From: Hyposmocoma kahamanoa
Taxonomy: Eukaryota > Arthropoda > Insecta > Lepidoptera > Cosmopterigidae
Length of the DNA stretch: 64,000 nucleotides
Reading direction: 5' to 3'
Assembly (NCBI RefSeq): GCF_003589595.1
Contig: NW_020654810.1
Coordinates: 19,146,448 to 19,210,447 of the forward strand
Part shown: positions 21,946-32,299 of the stretch, piece after piece
How the letters are laid out: the number at the start of each line of letters is the position of its first letter
Numbering within the stretch: the first letter of the stretch is position 1
Program-made: the position numbers and the translations under genes
The notes under the pieces: generated by a model
Database searches by the model: none
What the model was told of the DNA's origin: nothing
Seen by the model: the letters and a program-made list of their open reading frames with translations, nothing else

Positions 21946-22889
21946 TTTAACTGTTTTTAGAAGAGCAATTTGTACTCTATCTTTTGCTATTAAAATAAAA
22001 AAAAACAAATATTTGACCGTTGTTACTAGACGGCAGATATGCAGTTGTAGAACAATTACGTAATATGTGGTTATAGTGGTAAATCTGAAGTAATACGTAG
22101 CGTTCACGGATATATACCTAAACAGACACCGCAAGTACTGCGAAGTGTATGAAAACCACAGACACATATGTACGTAAATAGAAAATAAAAAGCACAACGT
22201 TTTAACGTTCAAAAAAATAAGCAGTTTTTACCATCTCTAGCGCCGTTAACGTAGTTAGACATCAATCGAAAACGCGAAAAATGCCTTTTTTTGCTGACAT
22301 CACCAGAATGGTGTTATGAAGTCACAAGGTATTCTGCTACCGTTCGACATGTTAGAAACCTCCAAGGTTACCGGATGGATAGAAGAATTTTGAAATTACT
22401 TAAAATATTGTGACTAGTAGCTTTAAAATGCAATATAAGCTACAATAGTATGTGTACATAAGTCGATAATGTATAAAATATTATATGTTGTGATACCTAT
22501 TTGTATTAGCAAATATAGTGTATAAAATGCAATTGTATTTTAGAATCATAATATTGTAGATAAACATAGATAACACGTCGCGAATTTCATGTTGTTGTTT
22601 TTTAAGTTAGAAGTTTCAAATTCCCCTACTAATTCTAATAACAGATATCACCGAGCTTTTTCTACGAAAACGTCTATATATACATATTTATATCGTGATA
22701 CGCACTTTGTGGAAACTAGGTACGTGCACGTACGAGTGTACTCATATCCCCGGAGGGGTCTGAAATATATGCGCATGCATTGTATTTTTTATACCGCTTG
22801 TAGTCTTTTCAGATACCTCGTTTCTTTACTTTATAATGTTTCGTAACATTCAACTGGCATGCTTCCTATGATGTTTACTTTTTCTTTTC
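21946..22889. other. No recognised feature
   Basis: Two frames (22212-21928 minus, 22589-22846 plus) are open for 94 and 85 codons but resemble nothing. No repeat was recognised. Confidence 0.35.
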
Positions 22890-23055
22890 TTTTTTTTTAT
22901 AATATCATGTGACGGGTTGCACAAGTCGTGCGCGTGGTTGTAAGTGACACAGTGACAGTATGACTCAGAGACTAAAATATCAAAGGTTTGAGGGACCCCA
23001 CCAATGCACCCATTCCCCTGAGATATAAAGTTAACAAGTCCAATGTGTAAGCACT
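22890..23055 (-). mobile_element. Repeat R-A, partial
   Basis: T run, 'ataatatcatgtgacgggtt', 'cacaagtcgtgcgcgtggtt', to 'gttaacaagtccaatgtg'. The 5' third of the unit is missing. Confidence 0.8.
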
Positions 23056-23647
23056 TAAGCTGAATTCCACTTAAGATAAACTTCGCGGCTGCTTGCATGC
23101 AGCGAAACTAAAGCACGCAAAATATTCTGCCTTAGAGCCGACGTACGACTTTGTATTAGAGGTGGGTCACGATGAAAAAATTACAGTGATCAGCCGTCAA
23201 ATTGTATCACCGTGACTTTTTATGAAGGAAAAGGACGTTCCAAAATCACTTAGGTAGTAACTCCGTTCGACTGTCTCCGTCACTCACATCACGACATGCG
23301 ACCTATTTTACAAACAAAATCATGCGCGACCTCCGTTCTGTAGAGACTGGCGACTGTGCAATTATACATTGTAGTTCGCTTTTATTTTTCAATTCTAATT
23401 ATGAACCAATAAATAATTAGATCAGTATAAATACCGTGTAAATATTGTAAATACAAATAAGATAATTGTACAAAATTAATCCAAAGTAATAAACACGCCA
23501 CACGGTCTTACTAACGAATAATGTGACAGTCCTCCTGTAAAACTGTTAAGGATTACAGGTCAATTTTTCAAATGGCATAAATTAAACGTTACTTCATTGT
23601 GAGTAATAATAACGACTAATTAGAAATTAGTAACGACTAAGTAGTAA
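23056..23647. other. No recognised feature
   Basis: No supported feature. Mixed AT-rich sequence. Confidence 0.4.
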
Positions 23648-23855
23648 TGGACGAACATTGCTAAATTACACATTTAATATTTAATTACCGATGAAATGTG
23701 ATTCCGTTTGTTTTGTAATTAGATGTTTTGCTGTTTTTCCCACACCACCCAATGGAACAGCTTCCCATTGTTAGAGATATTATCTTTAGTACATTAAATA
23801 TAGAATATTTTTGGAATACACGGAGACGTACAAACAGGTCAGTTGTTGGTGCTGT
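23648..23855 (+). repeat. Dispersed ~190-bp duplicate, copy 1
   Basis: Shares about 190 bp with 58062-58245, for example 'tttaatatttaattaccgat' and 'tttgttttgtaattagatgt', then 'acacggagacgtacaaacag'. Both copies contain a 27-codon frame beginning MKCD.VCFVIRCF. The frame carries many amino-acid differences between the copies, so it is not under obvious constraint. Confidence 0.8.
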
Positions 23856-24153
23856 ACTATGTCAGCGCCATTTAAAAGTGATATGAGACCCGTTTGCCTA
23901 ATGAGTTGTCAGGATGGACGGCTTTTAATTTTTTACATTTTATTTCATTTTTAATTTCACGTTTTACTTGGACGAGGCTATCTTTCTTTTCCTCCATTTA
24001 TGGCTCCACTGAAAACCAGCGTAATGAGGCGTCCTCCAACGTCTCGTTAGAAAAATCTGAGTGGTGACCATTTTGGTAACATGTTATAATTATGTAGTTG
24101 TGTCTGTTTTATGTTAAGTCCTTTGTCTTATTTTGCTTTGTGTTTTATTTTTA
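23856..24153. other. No recognised feature
   Basis: No supported feature. Confidence 0.35.
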
Positions 24154-24286
24154 CACCGACTTCAAAAATAGGAGGAGTTCTCAATTCGTCTGTATGTTTT
24201 TTTTGTATGTATGTTACGCGATAACTCCGCCATTTGTGAACCAATTTTGATGATTCTTTTTTTGGTGGAAAGAAGGTTTTTCGGTT
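24154..24286 (+). repeat. Repeat C, partial
   Basis: 'caccgacttcaaaaatagga', 'ggagttctcaattcgtctgt', 'gtatgttacgcgataactcc', 'catttgtgaaccaattttga', then it breaks off after 'ggtggaaagaag'. Confidence 0.8.
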
Positions 24287-24627
24287 TTTTTTAACCGGAG
24301 GTTAGTTATATTTTATTTTGTCACTTTGTAATTTTTAGTTTCTTTTTTTTTTATTTAGTTACCAAATAAATTATTTTTTCTACCCTGATTAGATTAAAGA
24401 TTACCTTGAGAACAGCCGGCTCAATCTGACCAATAAACTGCTGATGATATCACAGAATTAGGGCTGTATTTTGTTACTTAATAATGATCCTATCAGGATA
24501 ATCCTATCCTGATAAATGATCTTTATTTATAGCCACGCTTTCCTTTCGAGACAATTACAATATATGAATATTCACATACAATACAGTACATACGAATGAT
24601 AAACTATAAATATTTGCTAGTGACATT
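24287..24627. other. No recognised feature; small palindrome
   Basis: A small imperfect palindrome (tatcaggataatcctatcc-type) lies at 24490-24515. Otherwise nothing. Confidence 0.35.
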
Positions 24628-24781
24628 TTTTTATGATATCAAATGACGGTACAAACAAGTCGTGCGCCTGGTGGTAAGCAACACGCCTCTCCATAAAAGT
24701 TGTAGTGCCACTCAGTGCTTTAAATCACTAAGATCTAAGGGATGGGATTCTCTTCAAAACCGAAACGCAGCAATGCTTACG
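24628..24781 (-). mobile_element. Repeat R-A, internally deleted
   Basis: T run, 'atgatatcaaatgacggtac', to 'aagatctaagggatgggatt'. The sequence then jumps to 'tcaaaaccgaaacgcagcaa', skipping about 70 bases of the unit, and ends at 'tgcttacg' beside a hairpin. Confidence 0.8.
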
Positions 24782-24784
24782 TAA

Positions 24785-24825
24785 TAATAATCTTTTCACT
24801 TCTCATGGAAGTGAAAAGATTATTA
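24785..24825. repeat. Perfect 18-bp hairpin
   Basis: Arms 24785-24802 (taataatcttttcacttc) and 24808-24825 are perfect reverse complements around a 5-base loop. It directly follows the R-A fragment, at a point where the unit would normally continue. It may be a repair or template-switch scar. Confidence 0.7.
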
Positions 24826-24984
24826 TACAGTTTAGTATATTATTACACACTTTAGTACTGGTGTGACAAAATCCATGGTAGTGATCTGTTCAGCTACACG
24901 CTATCAGTGCTTATTTGTATATTGTAGTTCTTCGAGTGGTACTACAAAATCAATTTTATTCAAAATTTAACAACCTCAACTATG

Positions 24985-25384
24985 NNNNNNNNNNNNNNNN
25001 NNNNNNNNNNNNNNNNNNNNNNNNNNNNNNNNNNNNNNNNNNNNNNNNNNNNNNNNNNNNNNNNNNNNNNNNNNNNNNNNNNNNNNNNNNNNNNNNNNNN
25101 NNNNNNNNNNNNNNNNNNNNNNNNNNNNNNNNNNNNNNNNNNNNNNNNNNNNNNNNNNNNNNNNNNNNNNNNNNNNNNNNNNNNNNNNNNNNNNNNNNNN
25201 NNNNNNNNNNNNNNNNNNNNNNNNNNNNNNNNNNNNNNNNNNNNNNNNNNNNNNNNNNNNNNNNNNNNNNNNNNNNNNNNNNNNNNNNNNNNNNNNNNNN
25301 NNNNNNNNNNNNNNNNNNNNNNNNNNNNNNNNNNNNNNNNNNNNNNNNNNNNNNNNNNNNNNNNNNNNNNNNNNNNNNNNNNNN
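24985..25384. other. Assembly gap, 400 N
   Basis: Exactly 400 N bases. The round length suggests a scaffold placeholder or estimated gap. Open frames reported across it are meaningless. Confidence 0.99.
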
Positions 25385-25764
25385 TATTTAAGTTGGTTGT
25401 TGTTATTCCTTAATAATAAAACTAAAAAAATAATTTATTATCCTGCTTCTACGTTTGCTTCTACACGCGTGTTACAGATATTGTGACCTCGCATTGGATC
25501 GGCAATGTTTTCCTTAATATATAAATAGCTTATCTTTAAAGAAGACTTACCTAGCGGTAGTATTCAGTACACGTAATATGAACAGTATTATTATCTTGTC
25601 ACCATCTTCCAAGCTTTTCAAGTTTTACGGTAGTTGGCGTTTGCATTGTTAACCTTTTTAATGTGTTTTTGATATTATAATTTACTTGCTCATCAGTTAG
25701 CTAATGGAATATATAAAAGTTAATCTAAATTGTTATTACATAAAGTTAATACATAGTGACATTC
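25385..25764. other. No recognised feature
   Basis: AT-rich sequence between the gap and the tandem array. Confidence 0.4.
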
Positions 25765-25960
25765 AATATTTGAATTATCAGTCAGACAAGCGAGAAAAAT
25801 ATAAAATCAAATTTGATGTTTGAATAAAATTATCAGATGAGCTACGAGAATAAAATATCAAATTCCGTATTTTAATTATCGGATATGTGGTTAAGCGAAA
25901 AAACTGTAACATTAACTTCTGTATTTCAATTATCGGATGCGCGAATAAAACGCTATATTT
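25765..25960. repeat. Degenerate ~53-bp tandem repeat
   Basis: About four units recur, each with 'tttgaattatcag', 'aaaattatcagatg', 'ttttaattatcgg' or 'tttcaattatcggatg' followed by 'cgagaataaaat'-like words and 'aaattccgta'-like ends. The open minus frame of 128 codons (25778-26164) owes its repeated peptide (PIIKIRNLIFYS-like) to this array. I do not read it as a gene. Confidence 0.6.
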
Positions 25961-26515
25961 TAACAAAGCAACAATCTGCTTACTTAAATCTCGTGTTACT
26001 GAATCTCGTATTATTGAACTTGTGGTAATAATACTATACTTTGTGTCATTTAGCACGTCAGTTGCGGTCACTGACTCGACTTTCGTCCCAAAATCACAAT
26101 TCGGTAACGACTTGTCGCCGATCCCTATAAATATGTCGCAATTTTGACATCGTTTGAGTAACAATAAAAATCAATGACATAAGTTAATAAATGTGAAGTT
26201 GAATGATACTGATATCCCTCTATGAATTTATATGTTGTTAATATCACATTTTAAATAATAAAAATTACATTACCAAGTAATCCAAATATTATAATGCATA
26301 TTTTCATTTCACGCCCATACTACGCTCATCTGAAAAAGGCGTCATAGTGATTTCTATCACGACACGCAAACTATGGGAACGTTGGAGACTACAGTTTTCG
26401 CAAATAAGGTATACAGTGGTAGAAAGGGGTGAATGATCGCTATTGACATGCTAATTGTCACTTAGAATATTAAAATTTTGTTCATTTGAAAAATTTAAAA
26501 ATACTGAAAAAGGAT
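25961..26515. other. No recognised feature
   Basis: No supported gene or known repeat. Confidence 0.4.
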
Positions 26516-26665
26516 ACTGCCTCTTGAAAGGTTACCATGCTGGTCTGCTACACAAGAGGTCCCTAGTTCGATTCCCGGGCCGAGAGAAATATTTACACGG
26601 CCTACATTTATTTCTCTCGTGACTCGTAAGTGTAACTTTGTAGTTGTCTATGTGTGTGTTCAGAG
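26516..26665 (+). mobile_element. SINE S1, 3'-truncated
   Basis: Head 'actgcctcttgaaaggttac', B box 'ctagttcgattcccgggccg', body 'tctctcgtgactcgtaagtg' and 'gttgtctatgtgtgtgttca', then it stops before the CCCGCGACACAGGG block. Confidence 0.8.
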
Positions 26666-27299
26666 CCCTAAGGATTCTTTGAGGTTAATATCTTTATTAT
26701 ACTATAGTAGCTGTAAACATTGTGCTTGATAGGTTCATATAGAACTAAGTAGTATTATCACAGAAAACAAAATCTTGATTATTTCCTTTTCAATGCAGGT
26801 TCCAATGCTTTGCGATCTGATAGTGTTCATGATACACTAATTAGCGCGAAATGAATGAGTAAACAATATTCACACCATCATGTCGGAAACAGTCATCAGT
26901 TCAAACGAAATGATGAGTCTTAAGCTAATATTAACACGTGTTATTTTCTTTTAAATCGATTAAATAAGCCTTCAAATAAAATAAGAAAAAACGCTTTTTT
27001 TTCTTATTCCTTGGCACTATAGCATCCAGCCTGTGGGAAAAAAATGCTTGAGTTCAGGGAAGCTACGATGCCACAGACCATGCTATAAACAGACTCACAA
27101 GTTAAAACTTAAAACTTCGTCCTTTTGAGTCGGGGGTTAATAAAAGGTAATTAAATGTTTGAGTGTTCTGTATAAAACTCCTGGAGTTAATTCTACTAAT
27201 CTGCTACGGATAAAACTAGGAATTTCCTGGTATAAGACCAGATTTAATTTTTTGATATTATGTATGACGTGGATTTGAGAGATCAAAAAGTCTCTAGGT
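26666..27299. other. No recognised feature
   Basis: No supported feature. Confidence 0.4.
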
Positions 27300-27760
27300 T
27301 AATCGTCAGCTAACTGCCGGCCGTATCTCCCGGCATGCAGCCCACGCCAGCTATACATATACGTCAATAGCCACGGTTAATATGTCCGCTTTACTCGAGG
27401 CAAGCGGCATATCGCTAACTGATGGCAAACGCCTGGACGGAATGATTCTCATCCCTTGAGTATGGGCCGGGCACTGGTGTGAGACGCCACGTGTGCCAAC
27501 ACTCTTGCCCCGTCCATTTCCAGCACATCAGCAAGAGGGTTGGCTCCGCAGCTGAGCTGGCAGAAAGAATAAAAAGTAATAAGTACCAGGACCTCGGCTC
27601 CGACTACCTATTTACAGCCTTTGGAGTCGAAACTCTTAGCCTGTGGGGTCCCGGTGCCCTTCATCTGTACATAATTTCATCTAAAAAATTAATAGACAGT
27701 CTGAGAAACCCAAGGGCCGGCAGTTACTTTGCCCAACGCATTAGCATAGCTATATAAATC
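27300..27760 (+). pseudogene. LINE C-terminal domain, copy 1
   Basis: Translated pieces read GKRLDGMILIP, WAGHWCETPRVPTLLPRP, then in another frame AELAERIKSNKYQDLGSDYL, FTAFGVETLSLWGPGALHLY and RAGSYFAQRISIAI. This order (DGMTL-type, W..D.TCVDTLAPS-type, KY..L...Y.F.P.AVET.G.WG, RS...L.QRISIAIQRGN) is that of the C-terminus of a LINE polyprotein found in many invertebrate genomes; I recognise the pattern but cannot name the clade. Frameshifts and a stop disable it. The 92-codon frame at 27479-27757 is the longest surviving part. Confidence 0.75.
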
Positions 27761-27879
27761 GGAAACCAGACTGATGAGTAGTACTCAAGTGTGCTAAGAA
27801 CCAGTGCGTTATACAGTATGACACAAGATTGCTCATTTTTATATAGCTTCGCGGTACGGAAAATGTATACATATGATTT

Positions 27880-28560
27880 GTTGATATTCATAATATGGTT
27901 TCACCATCATCGTACGGGCCATCACCAGCGGTAAGATACCGGCTATTTTCGAGCCCTCTGGCAACTGTTGCAGAGATGGTAAGAGGCCTGACGGTATGAC
28001 TGTCGGTCCATGGAAGCTAGGGAGACATTTAGCATAAGACGCAACCTGTGTGCACACTGTAGCCCCCTCCCGTGACCTTCTAAGTGCGTGTGGTGCAGGC
28101 TTAGTCGCCAGAGAGGCTGAGAACCACAAAAGGGTCAAATAGGCCAACCTTGCTTAGTGCTACTTTGTGACTTTCGCGGTTAAAACCCTGGGTTCCTGGG
28201 GGCCACAGGTGAAACTTCTAGCCAATGAGCTGTCAGATCGCCTCGCCAAAATCGAATCATCTTTGTTTCTTTATGTAAGAAATTACACTTAAAATCGCCC
28301 CCGGTGACCACAAAGCTGCCAGTTATGTCTGCCAAAGAATAAGTTTAGCTATTCAAAGGCGAAATGTTCTAAAGCCTTCTAGGCACACTTCCTCATAGTG
28401 CGGCCCTCGAGGGAATTTTCCACTTATAAAGTCTTGAGTATTTAAATTTTTATAAAAAGTTGTCTAGTATTATATTTGTGTTTAAGTGCCTTGTAAATAC
28501 CTACTATATTACATATGTTAAATATTATTATTATAATTGTTATTATTAATAGGGAATTTC
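27880..28560 (+). pseudogene. LINE C-terminal domain, copy 2
   Basis: A second, more decayed copy of the same C-terminal pattern. It reads DGKRPDGMTVGPWKLGRHLA, DATCVHTVAPS, REAENHKRVK, then LGPWGPQVKLLANELSDRLA and DHKAASYVCQRISLAIQRRN. Stops interrupt it. It lies in the same orientation as copy 1, about 120 bp downstream. The following sequence to 28560 may be the 3' UTR (a TTATTATTATTA-rich stretch). Confidence 0.7.
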
Positions 28561-29265
28561 CTGTACAATAAGTACTAATAGAGCAACGAAATTCACTTTG
28601 GGGCACTGTCCAGAACACCCAGACAAAAATGTCAATTTCTCAAATTGGTCTTACTGGGAATCAAAATCGGGACTTCATTCAGCGCCCACAGTGTTAAGTG
28701 TTGGGTCAGTGAGGTTGTTATTACCTACATAAAGTTTGTAACATTAATTACATCGCTAAGAATTAATGTAAGATAACTTTTAAAACCAAATTAAAGTTTA
28801 AAAGCGCAAAATAGAGTAATAATTCTAGAGTCTTATTGTATTCGCAGCGAAAAGTTTGTTGAATCAACGCCACAACAAAGTTCTTGTAGCAAGACGCTTT
28901 TTGAATTATTATTTTGTGTTGCAAATTATACTTTTGTTTACATTTCAATACATAATGAAAGTAGAAGTTAAATTTCTTATTAAGAGAAACGAGATTTTAA
29001 ATATGCCACGTTCGATTTACATTGCTAGAACTTTGTAATATTGAATGAATGAAATGAATGGGATATTCCTTATTGGACGGTAAAAAATTACAATAACACA
29101 GAAGAATAATATAAGTATCACAGAAAAAGCTAATGTACAACAGGCGCCCTTATTGATAAGTAGCAATTTCTTCCGGGCTCATTACTTAACCCACATTGAG
29201 CTAGGGTGATGGACTTTGATCTAAATCTTTTCTTTAGATAAGAAAGATCTAATTCCTTTAATAGC
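28561..29265. other. No recognised feature
   Basis: AT-rich. Frames at 28763-29038 overlap on opposite strands and resemble nothing. Confidence 0.4.
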
Positions 29266-29555
29266 AGTAGAGCTTCTTGTGAAAGAGTTCGTCCAGGGAA
29301 GTACTGCCAACTTAGTTATTTCTGCCACCAAGCAGTAATGTGAGCATTACTGTGTTTTGGTTTTGAAAGATGAAATTGAAATTGAACAGGCACGTGGGAC
29401 TTATTTACTTATGTTTCAGGGTGACGGACGCAGCGGCTATGCCCCTCAGAGCTTTGCGATTTAAAGCTCTGATAAGTATTGCAACTGTTATCGACAGGCA
29501 TTTCGTTACCACCAGGCCCACGACTTGTTCGTCGTTGATATCATGAAAAAAAAAG
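29266..29555 (+). mobile_element. Repeat R-A, full length
   Basis: Starts tagcagtagagcttcttgtg and ends 'tcgttgatatcatg' plus nine A residues. It is one of the copies with a clear A tail. Confidence 0.9.
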
Positions 29556-29879
29556 ACTCGAGCTCAGGCTTGATACTTGGTACGGGTTGCTGATGATGAT
29601 GTTGTTTAGCAAGGGGACCATGTTTGCCGTGGATATTGCGACCGAGGAAACTAATAACTCCTACGAATCCGTATCAACACACAGTCCAACTGTTACGGGT
29701 CCCCTCTTGATACGACATGTAAATTGAAACATCATATTGAGAATGAAATGAGAAAATTAACAAAATGAAAACAATTTCATATTTGCGGAGCGACAGAATA
29801 CATTTTATTTTTTTGTTTTATAAAAGCATCGGTTTGTTTGAAAGGGAAAACAATTGCCAATTTCATAAAAAATGCTTCA
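29556..29879. other. No recognised feature
   Basis: No supported feature. Confidence 0.35.
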
Positions 29880-30472
29880 CTATTATATATTTAATTAAGT
29901 CCCGATACTGGGCAAATGCCTCTCTTCCCTCTCCCCACAGCTCTCTGTTTTGCCCCACTAAGGTCCAGTCTTTTAGATGGTCGTCTCTCCATTGACGCTT
30001 TGGTCTGCCGCATGCTCGTTTTCCATCTATGAGGATCCATTTTGTGGTGGCCTTCGCCCACGACTCGTCTGACTTGCGGCAGACGTGACCCGTCCCATTT
30101 TAGTTTACTCGCTTGTTAGCTCACATCTAAGATTCGTGTTTTGGAGCGCAGAATATTGTTCATAATTCGGTCTGATAATTTGACTCCCAGGATGGTGCGC
30201 TCCATAGCTCGTTGGCAGACCTCAAGTTTGGACTTTTGTCGCGCTGTCAGTGACCAGGTTAGTGCACCATAGGCGAGGATGGGTAGAATGGACACATGCA
30301 TGAGCTTTATTTTGAGCGTGAATGGTAATTCACCTTGCATCCGATGTTTCTTAAGCCAATAAGCCTTTCCAGGCGTTTTCAGTGCGTCTTGTGATTTGAG
30401 TTGGTGTACACTAAATAATTCAGGTTTGCATGTAAAATCAAACAAGCGTATTCTTGTTGTTATTATATTAAG
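29880..30472 (-). pseudogene. RTE-type LINE 3' end
   Basis: The minus frame 30475-30116 includes KAYWLKKHRMQGELPFTLKI, then LPILAYGALTWSLTARQKSK, LEVCQRAMERTILGVKLSDR and LRSKTRILDV. After frameshifts come KWDGSRLPQV- and GKRACGRPKRQWRDDHLKDW-type blocks and a final EAFAQYRDLI. YGA.TWSLT, QRAMER and GRP-RW-DD are hallmarks of RTE-clade C-termini. 5' truncation and frameshifts make it dead. Its 5' edge abuts an S3 SINE. Confidence 0.88.
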
Positions 30473-30750
30473 CATTCATCATCATCAACCCATTTATACC
30501 TTACTGCTGGACACGGATCTCCGCTCTGGCGAGGGTTTAGGACATTGTCTTCTTTACACGTTTTCCGAGTGTTGTGAACTTTCTTCGATGTACAGGTTTC
30601 ATCACAATGTTCTCCTTCACCGAAAAGCTCAAGGTAAGTTTCAAATTAAATTTCGCATATAAATTCCGAGAACTCAGAGGCGCAATCCCGGATTCGAACC
30701 CACGGCCTCTACTTGAGAGGCGTTAGGTCAAACCATTAGGCCACCATGGC
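30473..30750 (-). mobile_element. SINE S3: tRNA-like head with RTE-like tail
   Basis: Read on the minus strand: the tRNA-like head 'gccatggtggcctaatggtt' with B box 'gtgggttcgaatccgggatt', the body 'gagcttttcggtgaaggaga', and finally 'ccgtgtccagcagtaagg' and 'gggttgatgatgatgaat'. The last part resembles the 3' ends of the RTE elements in this window. A shared tail is how SINEs borrow the LINE machinery (established for other SINE/LINE pairs; inferred here). Confidence 0.85.
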
Positions 30751-30929
30751 ATAAGCGTTACTTGTCGTCATTGAATATGAAGAGCAATGGTTTTTAAAGC
30801 TCGAGTGAGTTAACTAAAATCCTAATATAAAAGGCAGAATAGAGTTAACATAACAATATAAGTTAAAATTAATATCTGCCTCTTCTAAGGATATTGTTTA
30901 GGTCATCGTCAGCCACGCAAGCGTCTATA

Positions 30930-31274
30930 AGCAGCTCCTTGTGAAAGAGTTCGTCCAGGGAAGTTCTGCCACCTTACCTATTTCTGCCGCCAAACAGTAA
31001 TGTCAGCATTACTATGTTCCAGTTTTGAAGGGAAGGAGTGCTGGTGAAATCACAGGTACATGGGACTGGTCAACTTATGTCTCAGGGTAACCGGCGCAGT
31101 GGCAGTGTTCCTGAGATCTTATCACGATTTAAAGCTCTGAGTGGCATTGCAACTGTTATGAATAGGCGTGTCGCTTACGGTGGTAAGCGACACGTCTATT
31201 CATTACAGTTGCAGTCGTACGCGTGGTGACGCGTACGACTTGTTCGTCCTATCACTTGATATTATAAAAAAAAT
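30930..31274 (+). mobile_element. Repeat R-A with internal palindromic duplication
   Basis: A full-length copy (agcagctccttgtgaaagag to ttgatattataaaaaaa) that is about 55 bp longer than usual. The excess is two quasi-palindromes at 31151-31210 and 31213-31240, where the sequence turns back on itself at 'GGTG' and then resumes the normal order. Confidence 0.9.
31151..31240. repeat. Double quasi-palindrome with GGTG loops
   Basis: Arms 31151-31178 and 31183-31210 (28 nt, two mismatches) and arms 31213-31224 and 31229-31240 (12 nt, perfect) both have the loop GGTG. The normal R-A order at this place is 'gtcgcttaccaccaggcgca', so the second arm of the first palindrome is a reversed copy of sequence just before. 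Confidence 0.9.
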
Positions 31275-31516
31275 ATAATTAAATAAACCTGATGGGGATT
31301 TAAGACTTCACACGTTTTTCCAGGGGTTGTGCATCTACATCGACATGTACATTTCCTCCGCCGTTACTAAGAGTCCAGGAATTCGAACCTTTCAAATCTC
31401 ACTTAGGGTCCTAACTGAAAATCAGTGCTGGGAACGTACTGCGTTTTCCAGCAAATACGGAATTAGTAACCTTCTCATTGCCGTGAGTGGCACCACACAA
31501 AGCATTTTTATACTTA

Positions 31517-31691
31517 GGGTCGTATTCCAGAACTCTACTCAATACTCAAGTCAGGACTTGAGTATTGCAGTGAGCACTGAAAATCATACTCAAATCCTTG
31601 CCATTAGAGTCGTATTTCCAGTGCTTGAAATCATACTCAAGTCTACTCAAGTCCTGACTTCAGCATTGAGTAGAGTTCTGGAATACGACTC
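31517..31691. mobile_element. TTA-flanked MITE, unit 1 (PIF/Harbinger-like)
   Basis: 175 bp. The left end gggtcgtattccagaactct and the right end agagttctggaatacgactc are inverted repeats. TTA stands on both sides (31514-31516 and 31692-31694). A 3-bp TTA/TAA duplication and GG-type ends are the hallmark of PIF/Harbinger elements; the superfamily call is inferred. The interior is itself full of inverted 'actcaagtcctgactt' words. Confidence 0.75.
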
Positions 31692-31694
31692 TTA

Positions 31695-31859
31695 GGGTCA
31701 TATTCCAGAACTCTACTCATTGCTCAAGTCAGGATCAGAGTATGATTTCAAGCACTGGAAATACGACCCTAATGGCAGGGACTTGAGTATGATTTCGAGT
31801 GGTTTAAATCATACTCAAATCCTGACTTGAGCATTAAGTAGAGTTCTAGAATACGATCC
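31695..31859. mobile_element. TTA-flanked MITE, unit 2, sharing a TTA with unit 1
   Basis: 165 bp with ends gggtcatattccagaactct and agagttctagaatacgatcc. It is flanked by TTA at 31692-31694 (shared) and 31860-31862. The interior repeats 'gcactggaaatacgacccta' and 'gatttcaagcactgg' in an order opposite to that in unit 1. Confidence 0.75.
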
Positions 31860-31862
31860 TTA

Positions 31863-32108
31863 GTGTCTTTGTTTATGTTTATTTAAATAAGCCGTGTTTT
31901 TTTTGTTCCGTAATTATTATTTGTGACTCAAGTGTGAATCTCTGTGTTGTTTGTTACTTTTTTGTGTGGTGTCCTTTTGTGGTATTCAAATTAATGTATT
32001 TTCTTCTTCCTCCTTCTTTCAAATATCTTTTATGCTTTTGCTTGATTAATCTCGAAAACTAATTTGTGATCGGTATTTTCATAATTTTATCTATTACCGG
32101 ATTTTTTT
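31863..32108. other. No recognised feature
   Basis: T-rich sequence, nothing recognised. Confidence 0.4.
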
Positions 32109-32299
32109 TATCTTGCGCCTGGTGGTAAACGACATGGTAATATGCCTTTAATAGCACTGGCGCTGCGCCTATCACCCTGAGACATAAGTTGATACCCAGA
32201 ACGCAGCAATGCTCACGTTACTGCTTGGCGTCAGAAATTGCTAAAGTGGCAGTACTTATCTGGGCGAAATCTTTCACAAGGACCCCTACAGCTACTAAA
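32109..32299 (-). mobile_element. Repeat R-A, partial and diverged
   Basis: Starts at 'tcttgcgcctggtggtaaac', skips part of the middle, then 'tgagacataagttgataccc', 'gtactgcttggcg'-like words and 'aaatctttcacaagg', ending 'acagctacta'. Confidence 0.8.

Noticed and set aside
24915..25413. Open frames of 158 and 143 codons
   Set aside because: They consist mainly of the N gap.
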